A DNA stretch of 64,000 bases from Haloterrigena salina JCM 13891 (GTDB lineage Archaea > Halobacteriota > Halobacteria > Halobacteriales > Natrialbaceae). Each line of letters starts with the position of its first letter. The stretch's first letter is position 1. A program made the translations under genes and the position numbers. Shown here piece after piece: positions 61,100 to 64,000 of this stretch. The stretch is from positions 273,466 through 337,465 of the forward strand of contig NZ_AOIS01000067.1 of the NCBI RefSeq assembly GCF_000337495.1, in the 5' to 3' direction. The notes under the pieces are model-generated. The model was not told the DNA's origin. It ran no database searches and worked only from the letters and a program-made list of their open reading frames with translations.

Positions 61100-64000
61100 A
61101 TGGGAACGGGTCTCGATATCGGACCGGGAGCGCTCAGGGTGGCCGCCGAACCGGCCGGGGAGGCGATCGAATCGGTACCGCCGCTCGTCGTTCCGGTCGA
61201 CGATGCAGCGGGGAGCGACCTGCCGGATGACGGACTGTTCGTAGAGCGAGACGGAACGACCTACGCGGTGGGGGCGACCGCCGAAGCGGTCGCCGACGCG
61301 ACCGGCGCGGCGCCCGAGTCGCTGTTTTCCAACGGTGTCTTGGCGGTCGACGGCTACGCCGAACCGGCTCTCGAGGCACTGCTTGAGGACGAGCTCGAGA
61401 TCCGCGGGAACGACGGGCGACTCTGCTATACGACGCCGGGGACGCTGGTCGACGCCGCGGAGCCGACCGCGGCCCACCGGGAGACCGTCGAGTCGATCGT
61501 CGCCGAGCACGCGGCCGACGCCACGCCGATCAGCAGGGGCTTCGCCGTCGTCTACGACCAGTTGGCCGAGGACAACTACACCGGGCTCGGCATCTGCATC
61601 GGACCGCAGACGACCGGCGTCGCGCTGGCCTACTACGGCGTGCCCGCGTTGGCGTTCTCGCTCGCGAAGGGCAGCGAGTGGATCGTCGAGCGAGCGGCGG
61701 CCGAAACCGGCCGCGAGCCGGCGGAGATCGCGGCCGTCCGCGAGGAGTTCGCGCTCGATCCCGACGCCGCGTCGGGCGAAGTCGAGAGCGCGCTCGCGAA
61801 GGCCCACGACGCGCTGATCGGCGACCTCGCCGACGCGATCGCGGCCGAGGCCGACGAGAACGACGTGCAACAGGGGCTGGCCGTCCCGATCGCGGTCGCC
61901 GGCGACGGCGCGATCGAGGGCCTCGAGTTCCTGCTCGGCGGGCGGTTCGACGCGTCGGCGCTCCCGTTCTCGGTTCGCGGCGTGCGGCTGGCCGACGACC
62001 CCGCCGGGAGTGCCGCCCGCGGTGCGCTCGCGGCGGCCGAGGACGACGTCGACGCCTACGAGGACGTCACCTGGTCGGCGGCCGAAACCAATGGGGACGG
62101 CGACGAGTCGAACGGGGCTCCGGCCGGCGCCGACGCGAGCGGATCGACGACGCTCTCCTTCGACGGCGATCTGGGCGGTGAGGGCGGCGCGGACCGCGAC
62201 CGCGCTGACGACGCCATCGAGCAGTTGTTCGACCGGCTCGCCGACCGCGACGAGGAGATCGAATCGGTCCGAACCGACCTCGAGTCGGCGTTCGAGGACA
62301 TCGCGTACGTCGAGGAGCGGACGGCCGAGGCCGAGACGGTCGCGGAGCTCGACGAGCGCCTCGAGGCGTTCGCCGACGATCTGCGCGACCTCGAAGCCGA
62401 GAGCGAGACGCACGCGAGCGACGAGGCGGTCGACGAACTGGGAGACGACCTCGAGGCGCTCTCGACGGCCTTCGAGGACTTAGAGACCGACGTCGACGGC
62501 CTCGCGACCGAGCTGGAAGCCGACCTCGAGGCGGTCGAATCCGGGCTGGCGGACGACATCGACGAGTTGGAAGCCGAGCTGGCGGACGACATCGGCGAAC
62601 TGGAGTCCGGACTCGAGACCGACCTCGAGACGCTGTCGGAGACCGCCGCTGACGAACGCGCGACCCTCGAGGAGCGGATCGGGGAGCTCGCCGACGATCT
62701 CGAGGGGGTTTCGGGCAGAACGAGCTCGCTTGACGAACGACTCGAGACGCTCCGAGCGGACCTGGAACGGCTCGAGGTGGAGGCCGCGTCCGCGGCCGAC
62801 CTCGAGGACGCGATCGTGACGATCGATCGCCTGGCCGAGACGCTCGCGGCGATCGACGAGGACGTCGATCGGATCGACGATCGTCTCGTCGCTCTGGACG
62901 ACGGCCTCGAGGAGCAGGCGACCCGGGTCGAGGGTGTCGACGATCAGCTCGACGATGTCGACGACCGACTCGAGGATCACGTCGAGCGAACCGACGACGA
63001 CCTCGCGGAACTCGCCGCGGAGATCGAGGCCGTCGAGGCGACGGTCGACGACGAACTGGCCGCCGTCGACGCCGATCTCGAGGACGTGGCGGCGACGATC
63101 GAGGACGAGATCGACGCGGTCGAAGGCGAACTCGAGTCGGTCGACGATCGGATCGGAGACGTCGATAGCCGGGTCGGCGATGTCGACGACCGGCTCGAGG
63201 ACGTGATCGATGACGTCGACGACCGAATTCAGGGCGTCGACGATCGGCTCGAGACGACCAGAACGGACCTCGATACCGTCGCGGAGGATCTCACGGCCGT
63301 CGACGATCGGCTCGAGACGACCGACGACCGCGTCGGGACGGTGGCCGACGACGTCACCGACGCCCGCGAGACGCTGGGTGCCCGAGCCGACGATCTGGAG
63401 GCGCGCCTGGAGAGCGCTCGGGAGACGATCGGGGACGTCGAGGCGACGGCGGCCAGCGACGAACGGGTCGACGCCGTCGAAGACGACCTCGAGGCCCTCG
63501 AGATGGATTTCGAAGAACTCGGAGACAGTGTCACGAGCGTCTCGGAGCGACTCGAGGACCTCGCGGAGCGGACGGCGCTCGAGGATGCGGTCACCGACCT
63601 CGCGACCGACCTCGACGCCGCCGAGAGCGAACTCGCCGATCTCGGCGACGAGGTCGATTCGCTCGAAGTGGAGGTCGACGACCGACTCGAGGCGACGACC
63701 GCCGAATTCGAAGCGACGGCGACCGAACTCGAGGCGCGACTCGCCGACCGGACGGACGACGTCGAGACGAGACTCGAGAACGCGGTCGGATCGATCGAGG
63801 ACGATTTCGCGATGCTCGAGTCGCGCCTCGATCGCCTCGACGAAGCGGCACCAGAGGCTGACGCGGTCGCCGAACTGTCCGATTCGCTCGCTGAGACGCG
63901 GGAGACGGTCGAATCGGCGACCGCGGAGGTCGACGACCTCGGAGACGACCTCGACGCGCTCGAGACGACGCTGACGGATCGGATCGACTCGGTCGAGACG
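61100..64000 (+). CDS. Giant actin/Hsp70-like plus coiled-coil protein (3' end outside window)
   Basis: Open frame of 967 codons from ATG 61100 with no stop before the window end. Residues 1-320 resemble the actin/Hsp70/MreB ATPase fold, with a phosphate-1-like GTGLDIGPGALRV at the N-terminus and a phosphate-2-like GLGICIGPQTTGVALAYYG near residue 155. After a Gly/Ser/Asp linker (about 325-362), residues 363-967 are an almost unbroken acidic coiled coil with repeated DDRLE, VDDRL and DLEDV heptads. No membrane segment is seen. It could be a large cytoskeletal or scaffold protein. Function unknown. Confidence 0.8.
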   Translation, partial: MGTGLDIGPGALRVAAEPAGEAIESVPPLVVPVDDAAGSDLPDDGLFVERDGTTYAVGATAEAVADATGAAPESLFSNGVLAVDGYAEPALEALLEDELEIRGNDGRLCYTTPGTLVDAAEPTAAHRETVESIVAEHAADATPISRGFAVVYDQLAEDNYTGLGICIGPQTTGVALAYYGVPALAFSLAKGSEWIVERAAAETGREPAEIAAVREEFALDPDAASGEVESALAKAHDALIGDLADAIAAEADENDVQQGLAVPIAVAGDGAIEGLEFLLGGRFDASALPFSVRGVRLADDPAGSAARGALAAAEDDVDAYEDVTWSAAETNGDGDESNGAPAGADASGSTTLSFDGDLGGEGGADRDRADDAIEQLFDRLADRDEEIESVRTDLESAFEDIAYVEERTAEAETVAELDERLEAFADDLRDLEAESETHASDEAVDELGDDLEALSTAFEDLETDVDGLATELEADLEAVESGLADDIDELEAELADDIGELESGLETDLETLSETAADERATLEERIGELADDLEGVSGRTSSLDERLETLRADLERLEVEAASAADLEDAIVTIDRLAETLAAIDEDVDRIDDRLVALDDGLEEQATRVEGVDDQLDDVDDRLEDHVERTDDDLAELAAEIEAVEATVDDELAAVDADLEDVAATIEDEIDAVEGELESVDDRIGDVDSRVGDVDDRLEDVIDDVDDRIQGVDDRLETTRTDLDTVAEDLTAVDDRLETTDDRVGTVADDVTDARETLGARADDLEARLESARETIGDVEATAASDERVDAVEDDLEALEMDFEELGDSVTSVSERLEDLAERTALEDAVTDLATDLDAAESELADLGDEVDSLEVEVDDRLEATTAEFEATATELEARLADRTDDVETRLENAVGSIEDDFAMLESRLDRLDEAAPEADAVAELSDSLAETRETVESATAEVDDLGDDLDALETTLTDRIDSVET

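Noticed and set aside
63210-63974. Plus-strand Ser/Arg-rich frame within the giant coiled-coil gene
   Set aside because: It is a frame-shifted reading of the repetitive heptad codons; the acidic frame from 61100 is continuous and structured.
1-64000. Search for CRISPR arrays, transposase genes and rRNA
   Set aside because: No regularly spaced identical repeats, no DDE or IS200-type transposase motifs and no rRNA sequence were recognised in the window.

Overview
The window is a GC-rich chromosomal segment from a haloarchaeon (class Halobacteria). The evidence is the strongly acidic Asp/Glu-rich proteins, the TATA/BRE-type promoters with starts close to them, a proteasome beta subunit, an archaeal GTP cyclohydrolase III, tRNAs without encoded CCA, and a methylaspartate-cycle gene set known only from haloarchaea. 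A Natrialbales-type genome (Natrinema/Haloterrigena relatives) is plausible, but the genus cannot be fixed from sequence alone.

Layout. 1-5.4 kb: end of a PrsW-like protease gene, an ABC-2 permease, an inverted pair of dispersed repeats, an aldo/keto reductase, a PadR-type regulator behind three 15-bp promoter repeats, and a glycosyltransferase. 5.5-11.2 kb (minus strand): a complete urease operon in the order ureB-ureC-ureA-ureG-ureD-ureE-ureF. 12.1-17.0 kb (plus strand): a urea-type ABC importer urtABCDE, divergent from the urease operon across about 1 kb without a convincing gene and preceded by two tiny overlapping leader ORFs. Together these two units would import urea and hydrolyse it to ammonia and CO2. 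17-29.7 kb: housekeeping and unknown genes (CBS-HTH regulator, UPF0212 protein, proteasome beta, a ThuA/Gfo-Idh sugar pair, an eIF2B-like protein, a Gdx/SugE exporter, Mrp ATPase, a coiled-coil HHH protein, a UDG-superfamily protein).

29.7-30.8 kb: tRNA-Ser(UGA) followed by a small AT-rich insertion, flanked by an exact 22-nt copy of the tRNA 3' end and a second decayed copy; this looks like an integrated-element remnant. 30.8-36.7 kb: membrane proteins (ZIP-like, AI-2E family, YjdF-like, CNNM/CorC-like) and a tandem universal stress protein. 36.8-43.5 kb: the methylaspartate-cycle cluster. Glutamate mutase S and E, methylaspartate ammonia-lyase, mesaconyl-CoA hydratase and beta-methylmalyl-CoA lyase lie on the minus strand, with the mesaconate CoA-transferase divergent. 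They convert glutamate through methylaspartate, mesaconate and mesaconyl-CoA to glyoxylate and propionyl-CoA for acetyl-CoA assimilation.

43.7-51.5 kb: a NapH-like membrane Fe-S protein, GTP cyclohydrolase III, a CBS/zinc-ribbon protein, phosphoglycerate kinase, an acetyltransferase, tRNA-Thr(UGU) and an HTTM membrane protein. 52-56 kb: a universal stress protein with an extra C-terminal domain, divergent from a 2-oxoacid dehydrogenase operon whose E2 is split into a free lipoyl protein and a free catalytic domain. 57-61 kb: acyl-CoA ligase plus enoyl-CoA hydratase, a dUTPase/dCTP-deaminase-like protein and a MOSC-like protein. 61.1-64 kb: the start of a giant protein with an actin/Hsp70-like N-terminal domain and more than 600 residues of acidic coiled coil, running off the window. 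This is the most unusual gene here.
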